Below are positions 44,372 to 53,790 of a stretch of DNA of 64,000 nucleotides, piece after piece. The stretch lies in contig JAUWGH010000001.1 of assembly GCA_030606485.1 (NCBI GenBank), forward strand, positions 744,001 to 808,000, written 5' to 3'. The DNA is from Promethearchaeota archaeon. Lineage in GTDB: Archaea; Asgardarchaeota; Lokiarchaeia; Sigyniarchaeales; SOKP01. The position numbers and the translations under genes were made by a program. Numbering within the stretch: the first letter of the stretch is position 1; each line of letters starts with the position of its first letter. The notes beneath the pieces were generated by a model. That model had not been told where the DNA came from, did no database searches, and worked only from the letters and a program-made list of their open reading frames with translations.

Positions 44372-44965
44372 CTACAGAAATTCTTTAAGATTAATTTGTG
44401 AGTTATCCTTTAATTCAAAATAATCAAAAAAATGAGTAGTTAGAAAAACCTTTTTATTGTTTTCTTCAATAAATTCTTTCTTTTTTAATGTTTTTATATA
44501 ATTATATGCTGAACTTCCAAATTTGGAAGAGATTTCTCTCTTACTTACATTGGGGTGTTTAAAAATCACATATGCTAATATTTTAATTTCAAATTGATTG
44601 AATAAGTCGCCGAGTGTAAATTTTTCGACTGCATTTATTATCTCTTTTTTTACGATTAATTCAAATCGTTGATCGGAATATTCTATAATTTTTAACACTG
44701 TATCAAATAATTTGTATTCTTTTTGGATATCATGGATTGCATTTATTATTCTTTCTTTTGAGGTTTTTGTTAAAATTTTTAAAAATTCTCGAATTTTAAC
44801 AGGACGTCGTGCTTGAAATAAAATGGATTCAATAGTTCTTTTAAATTCATCATATTCTAAAATTTGTCTTAAATATATTTCTGCTTTATCAATAAATGCT
44901 GAATCTTCACAATCGAAATTATTATCGCTATTATTGAATCCGTATTCAATTTGATTACTCAGCAA
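44372..44965 (-). CDS. scpB: ScpB-like segregation and condensation protein
   Basis: A 197-residue protein with two winged-helix units, as in ScpB: the first near 45-110 (FQARRPVKIREFLKILTKT) and the second near 125-180 (LAYVIFKHPNVSKREISSKFGSSAYNYIKTLKKKEFI). ScpB is a kite subunit that helps SMC and the kleisin ScpA organise chromosomes. It overlaps the 3' end of smc by 11 bases, and the smc genomic link strongly supports the call. No ScpA-like kleisin is between or next to them. Start is TTG at 44965. Confidence 0.7.
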   Translation of the reverse strand: MLSNQIEYGFNNSDNNFDCEDSAFIDKAEIYLRQILEYDEFKRTIESILFQARRPVKIREFLKILTKTSKERIINAIHDIQKEYKLFDTVLKIIEYSDQRFELIVKKEIINAVEKFTLGDLFNQFEIKILAYVIFKHPNVSKREISSKFGSSAYNYIKTLKKKEFIEENNKKVFLTTHFFDYFELKDNSQINLKEFL

Positions 44966-47900
44966 TTTGCGCTAAAGCCTCCCTTATATTAATATTGACA
45001 ACTTGACTAATTCCATCAGTAATTGAAATTCCTAATAATTGGTCGCTTCTTTCCATAGTTGGTTCTTTATGAGTGATTAAAATAAATTGTGATTTGGAAG
45101 AAAGTTCTTTAATCATCTCTGCTACAAGAATTGTATTTATCTCATCTAAATTTGAATCAATCTCATCAAGGATATAATATGGTGATGGAACATATTGTTG
45201 GATTCCCAATATCAGGGCAATTATAGTAAGAGCCTTTTCTCCACCTGAAATTGATCGAATCTGACACCACTTTTTGCCCCCAGGTCGTGCCATTATTCTT
45301 AGACCGCCCTCAAAAGGATCATCATGATTTTCTAATTCTAGCTTAGCTTCTCCATTTGGACTTAATTTTGAAAAAATCGTACCGAAATTTTCATTTATTT
45401 GATAAAAAGTTCTCATAAAGACATCTTTTTTCTCTGTTTCAATTTGCTCTATGAAATCAAGAATTGATTGTCGTTCATTTACTACTTGATTATGTTTTTC
45501 AATTAAATCTTCATATCGGTTCTTAATTTTATCATATTTTTCAATTGCTCTCATGTTGACAGGTTCAAGTAACGCTTTTTTCTCTATACAGTCTTTAATA
45601 ATTTCATCTAATTTTTGCTGAGAAATCGATATCTTTTGTTTGATTTCTTGAGGGATGGTATTTTCTTCCTTCTCAAAAAAATGTTCGAAATTTTCTCCGA
45701 ATTCGGTTTTAAATTCATTCAATTGTTCAATTAGATTTTCCATTTTATTCTCTAATGTATTAACTTGAAGTGACTTAGGATGAATTGATGATTTCATCTC
45801 TTCAATTTTTATCCTTAGATCTGTAATTTTTTTTATTAATTGATTTTTTTCATCGATATATTGCCCAAGAATCTGATTTTCTTCCAATATCTTCTCATTA
45901 ATTATATATATTTCTGAATTTATTGATTTAAGAGACCCATCAATGGATGCAATTTCAGATAAATTAATTTTAATTGTTTCTTCTTTTTTAGAAATTGTCT
46001 GTTCAATTTCTTTAATATGATTTTCAAGGAAATCCTCTAATTTTGCTTTGATTTTTGTAATTTTTAATTCAAGTTCTGAAATATTACTTGTAAGGTGGCC
46101 TTTTTCTTCCTCTAAAATTTGAATGTCGTTTTTTATTTTAATATTTTTACTATTTTGAATCCCTTCTTGCAATTTTTTCTCTTGATCTTTTAAATCAGAT
46201 ATTTGATGAATAATTCCATCTAATACCTTCTTATTCTCCGTAAAACTTATTTTAACTTGATTATTTTCATCATCAATTTTTTGAATCTCGCTCTCTAAGG
46301 AATTTAACTCCTTTTCTTTTTCATTTATTCTTTCTTCAAAAAGATTTAATTGTTGGGTTATTTCGTTTAGAGAATTATTTCCTTGAATTCTAGTCTTATA
46401 ATATTCAGTTATTTTCATATCAATCTGCTTAAGTTCAGAAAGTAACATATTTTCTTTATTTCTTAGTTTATTTAAGTCCTCTTCAAGTACTGGAATTTCA
46501 GATTCTTCAATAGTTTTAAATGAGAATCCCATTCTTTTTTTATGGGAACCTCCATGCATTAAATGCGAAACTTCCACTATATCTCCTTTTATTGTAACTT
46601 TTCTCGCACTTATTGGCAATTTTATTGCTGTTTCTAAATCCTTAACGATTATTGTTTTACCAAAAACAAACTCAAACGCTTTTACAAATTGAGAGTTAAA
46701 TTGGATTAAATTAACAGCTCTACCGATTACATTTTCATTAAGATTAATTGTAAAATTTGGGTAATTTACCTTAATTTTATCTAATGGAATAAATGAAGCA
46801 CGTCCGATTTTATTTTCTTTCAAATATTGAATACATTCTTTAGCAGTTTTTTGAGAATTTACTATAATATAATTTAATTTTGCACCACCAGCTACTTCAA
46901 GAGCAATATCATATTTCGAATCAATTTTTCCCAACTGTGATATGGTCCCAAAAATCTCGCCATTTATTATACTTGTATCCTTAATTTTTAGAATTGCCTC
47001 TACTGCTCGATTTTGACTAAAATTTTTAATTGTTTTTATTTTAGATTTGAGAGAAATGAGTTGAATATGTCTATCTTCGATAATTTCTTGTAATCTTTTG
47101 ATCTCGTTAAGTATTTTAATTTTTTCACTTTCTAAATTTATAATATTGTGGGTAATAGTTCCTGTTTTTTCATGCTCTTTTCTTTTTTCATTTAATTGTA
47201 TTAGGTTTTCTTTAAAATTCTGGAGTTCTCTTTTTAATTTGGTTATTTTCTCCTGTGTATTGAGTCTAATATTTTCGAAATTTTGCTGCTTATTTTCCAG
47301 AACTTTCATTTCTGAATAAAGTTGATTTTTTGTTTCTTGGTCTTTTGAAATTTTTTCTCTTAAAATTGATAATTGCTGTTGGATTTCTATATAGGTGGAA
47401 TCGATTTTTTCTAATTTTTTTTTCAAAACATCCAATTCTTGAATTTTAATCGTTAAACTATTATGATGTATATCTTTTTCTTTCTCGAATTGAATTAATT
47501 CTTGTTTTAAATTCTGCTTTTCTTTTTGAATATTTCCTTTTTTATTTACAGATTCGATTATTTCTTGCGATAACTTGTCTATTTCTTTATTTAAATGTTC
47601 TTTTGAAGTTTCATATTTCACTTTTTCTGTTTTTAAATCATTAATTTTTTTTGTTAATTCTAACAATTCATCAGATTCTAGATTCTTTATCTTTTTATTA
47701 ATAATTTCGAGACTTTCATTTATTTCACTTAAGAGATTTCTATTATTTATGATATTTTTTTCTATTTCATTAATTTCTTGATTAATTACTAATTTTTTCT
47801 CTTCAATTTTCCTTATATCAGTGCGAATAGAATTAATTTTTGCAATCAATAAGGCTTTTTCCGTATTTTTTTGTTCATAATCTAAACGTTGATATTCTAG

Positions 47901-48542
47901 TGCATCATTTTTTTCAGACTCAAGATTGGTCAGTTGAATAGAAACTTCGTTTAAAAGAATGGTAATACGAGATATGTTTTCTTCAACTTTTTCCAGCTGT
48001 TTTTCTGCGCTTTCCTTTTTTTCATTATAAGATGCAATTCCAGAAATTTCATCAATTAAAATACGCCTTTCCAAATTCGTCATATTTATTATTCGAAATA
48101 ACTCTCCCTGTAATATCAGATTTGTAGAATTTGGAATAAGATTACATAAATCCATTAAATCCTGTAAATCCCTTCTGGTTGTTCGTCTTCTATTAATATA
48201 ATAATTCCCGTTGCCTTTACTATCAATTTTTCTTGAAATAATGACAGCTTTACTATCAATAGGAATTTTTCCATCTGAATTATCGAAAATAATATCAACT
48301 TGCGCAAAATTAGAAGGACTTTTCTCGACAGAACCCCCATTGCAAATTAAATCTCTCACATTTTTTACTCTCAGCTTATTTCCTGATAACTCTCCAAGAG
48401 CAAAAACGAAAGCATCTAAAACATTAGATTTTCCTGATCCATTAGCCCCTACAATTGCAGAAAATCCCTTGTCAAAGTATATTATAGTTTTATTTCGAAA
48501 ACTCTTAAAACCTTGACATATTATTGATTTAATATAAGGCAT
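44955..48542 (-). CDS. smc: SMC chromosome segregation ATPase
   Basis: A 1195-residue complete SMC. Walker A is GANGSGKSN near residue 33, followed by the long coiled coil (170-505), the hinge (about 510-670, with EVAGGAKLNYI and a late VEVSHLMHGG), a second coiled coil, the ABC signature SISGGEKAL and Walker B YYILDEIDSNLDE near the end. It forms a ring that loops chromosomal DNA. Its neighbour scpB overlaps downstream. Starts with ATG at 48542. Confidence 0.97.
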   Translation of the reverse strand: MPYIKSIICQGFKSFRNKTIIYFDKGFSAIVGANGSGKSNVLDAFVFALGELSGNKLRVKNVRDLICNGGSVEKSPSNFAQVDIIFDNSDGKIPIDSKAVIISRKIDSKGNGNYYINRRRTTRRDLQDLMDLCNLIPNSTNLILQGELFRIINMTNLERRILIDEISGIASYNEKKESAEKQLEKVEENISRITILLNEVSIQLTNLESEKNDALEYQRLDYEQKNTEKALLIAKINSIRTDIRKIEEKKLVINQEINEIEKNIINNRNLLSEINESLEIINKKIKNLESDELLELTKKINDLKTEKVKYETSKEHLNKEIDKLSQEIIESVNKKGNIQKEKQNLKQELIQFEKEKDIHHNSLTIKIQELDVLKKKLEKIDSTYIEIQQQLSILREKISKDQETKNQLYSEMKVLENKQQNFENIRLNTQEKITKLKRELQNFKENLIQLNEKRKEHEKTGTITHNIINLESEKIKILNEIKRLQEIIEDRHIQLISLKSKIKTIKNFSQNRAVEAILKIKDTSIINGEIFGTISQLGKIDSKYDIALEVAGGAKLNYIIVNSQKTAKECIQYLKENKIGRASFIPLDKIKVNYPNFTINLNENVIGRAVNLIQFNSQFVKAFEFVFGKTIIVKDLETAIKLPISARKVTIKGDIVEVSHLMHGGSHKKRMGFSFKTIEESEIPVLEEDLNKLRNKENMLLSELKQIDMKITEYYKTRIQGNNSLNEITQQLNLFEERINEKEKELNSLESEIQKIDDENNQVKISFTENKKVLDGIIHQISDLKDQEKKLQEGIQNSKNIKIKNDIQILEEEKGHLTSNISELELKITKIKAKLEDFLENHIKEIEQTISKKEETIKINLSEIASIDGSLKSINSEIYIINEKILEENQILGQYIDEKNQLIKKITDLRIKIEEMKSSIHPKSLQVNTLENKMENLIEQLNEFKTEFGENFEHFFEKEENTIPQEIKQKISISQQKLDEIIKDCIEKKALLEPVNMRAIEKYDKIKNRYEDLIEKHNQVVNERQSILDFIEQIETEKKDVFMRTFYQINENFGTIFSKLSPNGEAKLELENHDDPFEGGLRIMARPGGKKWCQIRSISGGEKALTIIALILGIQQYVPSPYYILDEIDSNLDEINTILVAEMIKELSSKSQFILITHKEPTMERSDQLLGISITDGISQVVNINIREALAQIAE

Positions 48543-48778
48543 TTTTTAACCCATAGATGAAAGGAGTTGATATTAAATCTGATTTTCTTTAAAAAATATC
48601 TAGATGTATTTCTAAATAATACAGAAAATTATCATATCAAATAGAATAATATCTACGTAATATGAATGAATAGTTAAATTCAGTTGACTTTTTTTACATT
48701 TAATTTATTGAAATTGGAATATATCAACAATATAAGGAAAATAAGAGATAATTTTTGAGTGAATAAATTTTAAGTTAG

Positions 48779-51079
48779 TTAATTCTTAGTTTTGCTTCGT
48801 ATTTCTTCTATAATAGTGGCATATTTTTCAAGTAGTTTAATTAATTTTTCTTTATCAGGAACTCTTTTTAATTCTTTTTCAAATTTGGGATAATATTTAA
48901 TTAATTTATCATAAAAAGAATTTAGAGATTCTTGTAATTCGTTTTCATTTTTAATTTTCTTAGAAATTGATTTTAAAATATCTAAATATTTTGATTGTGT
49001 TAGACAAGAAGCTAGTTTTTTATAATAATAAATAACGGTTTTTGAATAATCTTCGGGATGGAAATTTATTAAATAATTATCTATATCGAAATCCCAATGC
49101 GGTATAAAGTTTATAAATTTATCATCAGGATTTTCTTTATTGTCTAAAAGATTTAATTCAAGATTTGATTTATTTAATTCCTCTAATAGAGGATACAAAA
49201 CACCTGAACTAACTTTTGTTTCTAATTCAATTATTGGGACAATCTCAGAGATTAAGAATTTATATTCTGGATATTGTTCGGGATTTTCAATCCGATAGAT
49301 ATATTCTTTTTTAATTAATTTAATAATTCTATCCTCAAGAAACTCATCATGCTCTTTTGTAAATGAAACCGTTTTTTCCTTTATAGATTCAGTATGTTTT
49401 TGCTCTGATATTACTTTTTTTGAAAAATTAGTAGAGAGAGATTGAATGAATTTATCTGAAGCTTTCTCTTTATCAATTTTTTTTTGAAGTTGCATTGCAT
49501 CACCAGGCTGTTTTTGAAGGGTTTCTACTAGTTGTTCTGATAGATAATGCCTTGCTTTTTTAGCAGCTTCTCCTTTCTTTTGAAATTTTTCGGTAATTGA
49601 AGTGAATTCAGCATATTTTCTTTCGGGACCTTCCTTTTCTTGTCGTGTTAATACTCTAAAATCAACTTTCTTGTCATCAATTTTACGAATAATTGAATAA
49701 ACAATTCCCTTAGATAATTGCGATGCTTTTATTAATTCTTTTTCAATTAAATCAATTGGAAAGGCTTCACCCCTTCGAATAAATTCATTTCTCAAAATTT
49801 TTAATATTGTTTCCATACTTTTTTCTTCTTCTTTTACAATCTCTTTCTGAATTCGCATAAACATTGAAGTTTCATGAGGTTTTAAGTAATAAACCAAAAT
49901 AGTAAGTCCTAAGAATATTATCATAATAATTGAAATTAAAAATCGATCATGCATTAATAATTCTGAAAACCCACCAATTTCTTGATTTGGAGTGCTAGTA
50001 GCTACAGCGAATCGTGATATGGTTTGTCCTAAAACACAAGCTAAAAAAAACATTATTAAACCGTCTTTTTTAAAGAATAAAATTCGCCATCCCAGAGTAC
50101 CTCCAATTTTTCGTATAATTCTTATTAAAAATATCATTGAAATCAAAAATTCAAAAATAAATAGATACCCAATAATATTTGAGGCTCCACCAAAAGCTCC
50201 TTTTAATGCATCTGATGTTTCTGGTAGAAGAATAGTATATAATGTCACTTGGTAAATTTGATAAAAAAATATGAAAAAAACAATTATAGCAAATGTAAAA
50301 TTATCAAATAATCCCGCTCTTCTGGTTTCTGCTCGCTTCCTAGTAAGAATGAATTCAATAATTATAAACACAATAGTTGTAATCAGTGAAATATATATTA
50401 ATGGCATTACTCTTTTCATTTCAATTAAATAAACTTCAGTTGATCCTATTGGATTTAAAGTTCCCAACAGATCTAGAGTGAGAAAAACAATAAAAGCTCT
50501 AAAAAACCAAGAAATAATTACTAAAAATCCTAAAATTAGAAAAGGAATTAAAAAGATTATGAAATTCCTAAAAATTGAATATTTTGACACTACTTTTGCC
50601 TCAATTTTAGTAGAAAATTTTCTTGAATACGTATAAAATCTTGAACTTTGTAAAATTAGCCAGATCATAGCTAATATTAAAAGAAAGCTCATGTAATTAA
50701 ATTGAAATAGAGTATCTACTAAGGAAAATAGAAAAAACCATCCCGTAATAAGTCCAGAAAAAATTACTATTTGCTTAATAGCAGTATTTTTTTCAAATAT
50801 AAATTGTCTTATTTTATCCACGCTAAATAATATAGAGAGTGAAAAATAAAAAAAAATTAATGCATTTCCAAAAATAAAAGGATCTCCAAACATCACAATT
50901 TGGAAAAAAATATTATCAGGATTATTAATATTAAAAAAAATCATAAAAGAAAAAAACAAAAAAATTCCAAATAACCCCCAAAATTTTTTTCCAAAATAAG
51001 ATTTTGGAGGTTCTTTGCCTTTTACATAAATCTCTTTATTGAAAATGACTCTTTTAAGATTATAATAAATGTTTTTCAT
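48779..51079 (-). CDS. Large polytopic membrane protein with cytoplasmic winged-helix-like tail
   Basis: A 766-residue protein. Residues about 30-415 have about 11 or 12 hydrophobic segments. The rest is soluble and charged. Two parts look like winged helices: about 430-490 (FPIDLIEKELIKASQLSKGIVYSIIRKID, then a basic wing) and about 575-650 (FLISEIVPIIELETKVSSGVLYPLLEEL). The family is unknown to me. A membrane protein tied to DNA-binding-type domains suggests a membrane-linked regulator, but this is inference. Its promoter region abuts cooC. Confidence 0.55.
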   Translation of the reverse strand: MKNIYYNLKRVIFNKEIYVKGKEPPKSYFGKKFWGLFGIFLFFSFMIFFNINNPDNIFFQIVMFGDPFIFGNALIFFYFSLSILFSVDKIRQFIFEKNTAIKQIVIFSGLITGWFFLFSLVDTLFQFNYMSFLLILAMIWLILQSSRFYTYSRKFSTKIEAKVVSKYSIFRNFIIFLIPFLILGFLVIISWFFRAFIVFLTLDLLGTLNPIGSTEVYLIEMKRVMPLIYISLITTIVFIIIEFILTRKRAETRRAGLFDNFTFAIIVFFIFFYQIYQVTLYTILLPETSDALKGAFGGASNIIGYLFIFEFLISMIFLIRIIRKIGGTLGWRILFFKKDGLIMFFLACVLGQTISRFAVATSTPNQEIGGFSELLMHDRFLISIIMIIFLGLTILVYYLKPHETSMFMRIQKEIVKEEEKSMETILKILRNEFIRRGEAFPIDLIEKELIKASQLSKGIVYSIIRKIDDKKVDFRVLTRQEKEGPERKYAEFTSITEKFQKKGEAAKKARHYLSEQLVETLQKQPGDAMQLQKKIDKEKASDKFIQSLSTNFSKKVISEQKHTESIKEKTVSFTKEHDEFLEDRIIKLIKKEYIYRIENPEQYPEYKFLISEIVPIIELETKVSSGVLYPLLEELNKSNLELNLLDNKENPDDKFINFIPHWDFDIDNYLINFHPEDYSKTVIYYYKKLASCLTQSKYLDILKSISKKIKNENELQESLNSFYDKLIKYYPKFEKELKRVPDKEKLIKLLEKYATIIEEIRSKTKN

Positions 51080-51232
51080 TTTTATTTTAAATTTGTTGTT
51101 ATTTAAACCCTTAACTAAATAAATTCACATATATTGATAATACAATCTAAATTTAATTATATAATATTTAATTTCTGGCTTAATTAAAATATTTTATAAC
51201 TAAAAAATTTAATAACCTTTTATATTTAAATA

Positions 51233-52030
51233 ATGAAAATGGCAGTAGCTGGTAAGGGAGGTACAGGCAAAACATTAATTGCGGGAACATTAGCTAGATT
51301 ATTTGCTCAAGATGGTTATAAGGTTCTAGCTATTGATAATGACTCATCTATGAATTTAAGTTATTCTATAGGGATTGATGAATATATCCGTCAAAAGATA
51401 GTCCCAATAAAAGAAATGCTTGACCTTATAGAGCAAAGAACGGGACAAAGACCTGGTACAGCAAGTGGGGGAATATATAATATAAACCCTAAAGTCTCCG
51501 ATATTCCTGATAAATATAAAATCTATGGTCCTGATGGAGTTCAATTACTTGTTGTTGGTTCAATTGAGGAACCGGCCACGGGATGTCTTTGCCCAGAAAA
51601 TGTTCTAATTAGAACTCTTCTTTATAACCTTTTTGTGCAAAGAGATGAAGCAATAATTGTGGATTTTGAAGCTGGATTGGAACATTTGGGAAGAGGCACT
51701 GGTAAGGGAATAGAGATCATGCTTATTGCAACAGAACCGTCAATAAAGTCAATAGAATTAACTAAACATATACTAAAATTGTCAAAAGGATTAGGAGTAA
51801 AAAACAATTTAATTGTATTGAATAAAATTAAAGACGAAGCAGAATTAGAGATAATTAATAAAAAATTGAAAGAAATTGGATTAAATTCATTTCATGTTAT
51901 TCCTTTTGACCCAGAAATTGGAAAAGCTGATTTAGAGGGGGTTGCACCACTCGATTTTAATCCAAACTCAAAAGCCGTTCAATCGATTCGAGATTTGTAT
52001 AAAAAATTAAAAGAATTCAAACAAAATTAA
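51233..52030 (+). CDS. cooC: CooC-like nickel-insertion ATPase
   Basis: A 265-residue MinD/NifH-class ATPase. The deviant Walker A KGGTGKT (8-14) is followed by the DNDSSMNLS switch, and the metal-site motif C118-L-C120 (TGCLCPENVLIR) is typical of CooC, the ATPase that supplies nickel to CO dehydrogenase. The EEPATGCLCPEN match separates it from ParA and MinD. The CODH itself is not here. Two ATGs (51233 and 51239) are possible starts. HypB also appears in this window, again with no target enzyme. Confidence 0.85.
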   Translation: MKMAVAGKGGTGKTLIAGTLARLFAQDGYKVLAIDNDSSMNLSYSIGIDEYIRQKIVPIKEMLDLIEQRTGQRPGTASGGIYNINPKVSDIPDKYKIYGPDGVQLLVVGSIEEPATGCLCPENVLIRTLLYNLFVQRDEAIIVDFEAGLEHLGRGTGKGIEIMLIATEPSIKSIELTKHILKLSKGLGVKNNLIVLNKIKDEAELEIINKKLKEIGLNSFHVIPFDPEIGKADLEGVAPLDFNPNSKAVQSIRDLYKKLKEFKQN

Positions 52031-52085
52031 TAGTAAAAAATTTATATATGAAAATTTGATTTTAGAGTATAGGGAAAAATTTTTT

Positions 52086-52349
52086 ATGAGCGAAGATAAT
52101 TTAAAACTTCAAGAATATGTCAGAAAAGCAATAGAACTCTTGTGTCAAAAGAACTTTTCAGATGTAGTTATATTAAGCTCTTATAAAATCAATTCCGTTT
52201 TACGAGAGTATTTTGGTGTAGATATTAAAGTGGATAGAGTTGGTCGAATGCTTGCGAATATTGCCAAGAAAAATCAATTAAAAAGACTTAAAACAAATAT
52301 TCCTAAATATTCTTTAAAAATCTCTCGTTTATCAAAACTTAAATTCTAG
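52086..52349 (+). CDS. Small basic winged-helix-like protein
   Basis: An 87-residue basic protein beginning MSEDNLKLQEYVRKAIELL and ending in a lysine/arginine-rich tail. Helix ILSSYKINSVLREYFGVDIKVDRVGRMLANIAKKNQL resembles a small winged helix, so DNA binding is likely. A TTG ten codons upstream is also possible, but ATG at 52086 gives a better N terminus. It lies about 55 bases after cooC, and may be co-transcribed. I do not recognise the family. Confidence 0.55.
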   Translation: MSEDNLKLQEYVRKAIELLCQKNFSDVVILSSYKINSVLREYFGVDIKVDRVGRMLANIAKKNQLKRLKTNIPKYSLKISRLSKLKF

Positions 52350-52371
52350 ACATATTGAATTAAAAAAGGAT

Positions 52372-53787
52372 TTATATTTTTTTTACTTTCTTAATAGATT
52401 TTTGTAATGTTTCTAATTGAGAGGCTAATTTTTCAGTTTGTTCTTTAGTTACAGATAATTTATCTGAGATATTATTAATTTCCTCATTTAAGATCTCGTT
52501 GAATTTGGTTGATATTGTATTAACTTTCTGATTTATTCCCGATATTGTTTTTTCCGTATTTTCATTTGTATTATTAACAATTTCAGTTTGTTTATTTACA
52601 TCTTGAGAGATTTTTTCTTGAATTTTTTCCAAATCCTCAAAAATTTTTGAATTTTGTTTTATTTTTTCTCCAATTTCATTTATTTTTTGACTAATATTTT
52701 CATTGATAATTTTGACAATATCTTCAACGATAAGATCAATGTTATCATTAATTTCTTTTGTAAGTTCAATTTCAGAATCTAATCTTTCTTGTACTTGGTT
52801 TTTGATTTCCAATTTAAATTCTTCCATTTGAGTTGATAAAGTTTTTTCAAACCATTCTTCTACTTTTTTAATACCTAAATCTATTGAATTCTGCATAATA
52901 GAAATAGTATTAGCTATAAAAGCTGAACTCTTAGAAGTACCAACTGTAATATCATGCGTCCATTTATTTATTTTGTCTTGAAATGTTGGTAAAAAATTGT
53001 CTTTAAGTTCTTGGGTGCCCTTCACAAAACCATCTATAGTAGGCTTTAAGGGAGATTCCTCTTTCATTTCAACTATCTCTCCTTCAGTAGGTTTAGGAAT
53101 TTCTTGAAGGTCTCCAATTTCATCATATTCTTTTATTATAATGGGACTTTCTTTTTGGGATTCTTCAACTAGATTTTTAATAATTTTGAAAAAATCTAAG
53201 GAATCTGGAGGCTCGACTTCTACAACAATTTCATGATAATCACTTTTTTCACCTAATTTATAATTATCTAATCTGAAGGATTTAAACCCTAATGAATCGT
53301 TTTTTCCCATTTGGGAATGATCAAATACAACTGCAAAGGCATCGGGTGTTCCTTCCTTTTGCCAAAATAAATGATTTTTAATATCTGTATTTGTAAAAAT
53401 TAATCCTAATCTTGGGTGGCTATGATACCAACCAATTATAGACATATTCTTTTTATTAGCCTCTTCATCAATAGAAGCAAATTTCTTGTAATCTAGATCA
53501 TTAAATTCGATATCAATACTTGATCCATGATTTATAGGAACAGCTTCATAACAAATTAGATTTTTTCCTTTTTCTGCCTTTTTTCCGATACAAACACCTA
53601 GAACTTCTACATTTTTCTCAAGACCTTCGCTACCGAAGCGTAAAACATGAGAAATCATAGTAATATAAGCATCTGATTTTATTATTACTTTTCCTTCATG
53701 TGAAAAATCTTTATCAACTACTTTATCTTGAGAAAGTCTTTTGCCAGGTGGCTTAAGTCCTTTATCCAGGGGTGGTTCTTGAGACAT
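52372..53787 (-). CDS. MPN/JAMM protein with coiled-coil tail, variant motif (second of pair)
   Basis: A 471-residue paralogue of the gene upstream. The MPN domain (about 30-195) is Rpn11/CSN5-like: catalytic E61 in NVEVLGVCIG, H122 and H124 in GWYHSHPRLG, T132 in place of the usual Ser, and D135. The C-terminal part (about 250-471) is almost wholly alpha-helical, with long heptad stretches. JAMM enzymes cut ubiquitin-like isopeptide bonds. The Ser to Thr change may keep or reduce activity. GGAGGT nine bases upstream of the ATG lies within the end of the first gene, so the two are translationally coupled. No signal peptide or membrane helix. Confidence 0.85.
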   Translation of the reverse strand: MSQEPPLDKGLKPPGKRLSQDKVVDKDFSHEGKVIIKSDAYITMISHVLRFGSEGLEKNVEVLGVCIGKKAEKGKNLICYEAVPINHGSSIDIEFNDLDYKKFASIDEEANKKNMSIIGWYHSHPRLGLIFTNTDIKNHLFWQKEGTPDAFAVVFDHSQMGKNDSLGFKSFRLDNYKLGEKSDYHEIVVEVEPPDSLDFFKIIKNLVEESQKESPIIIKEYDEIGDLQEIPKPTEGEIVEMKEESPLKPTIDGFVKGTQELKDNFLPTFQDKINKWTHDITVGTSKSSAFIANTISIMQNSIDLGIKKVEEWFEKTLSTQMEEFKLEIKNQVQERLDSEIELTKEINDNIDLIVEDIVKIINENISQKINEIGEKIKQNSKIFEDLEKIQEKISQDVNKQTEIVNNTNENTEKTISGINQKVNTISTKFNEILNEEINNISDKLSVTKEQTEKLASQLETLQKSIKKVKKI

Positions 53788-53790
53788 TCT

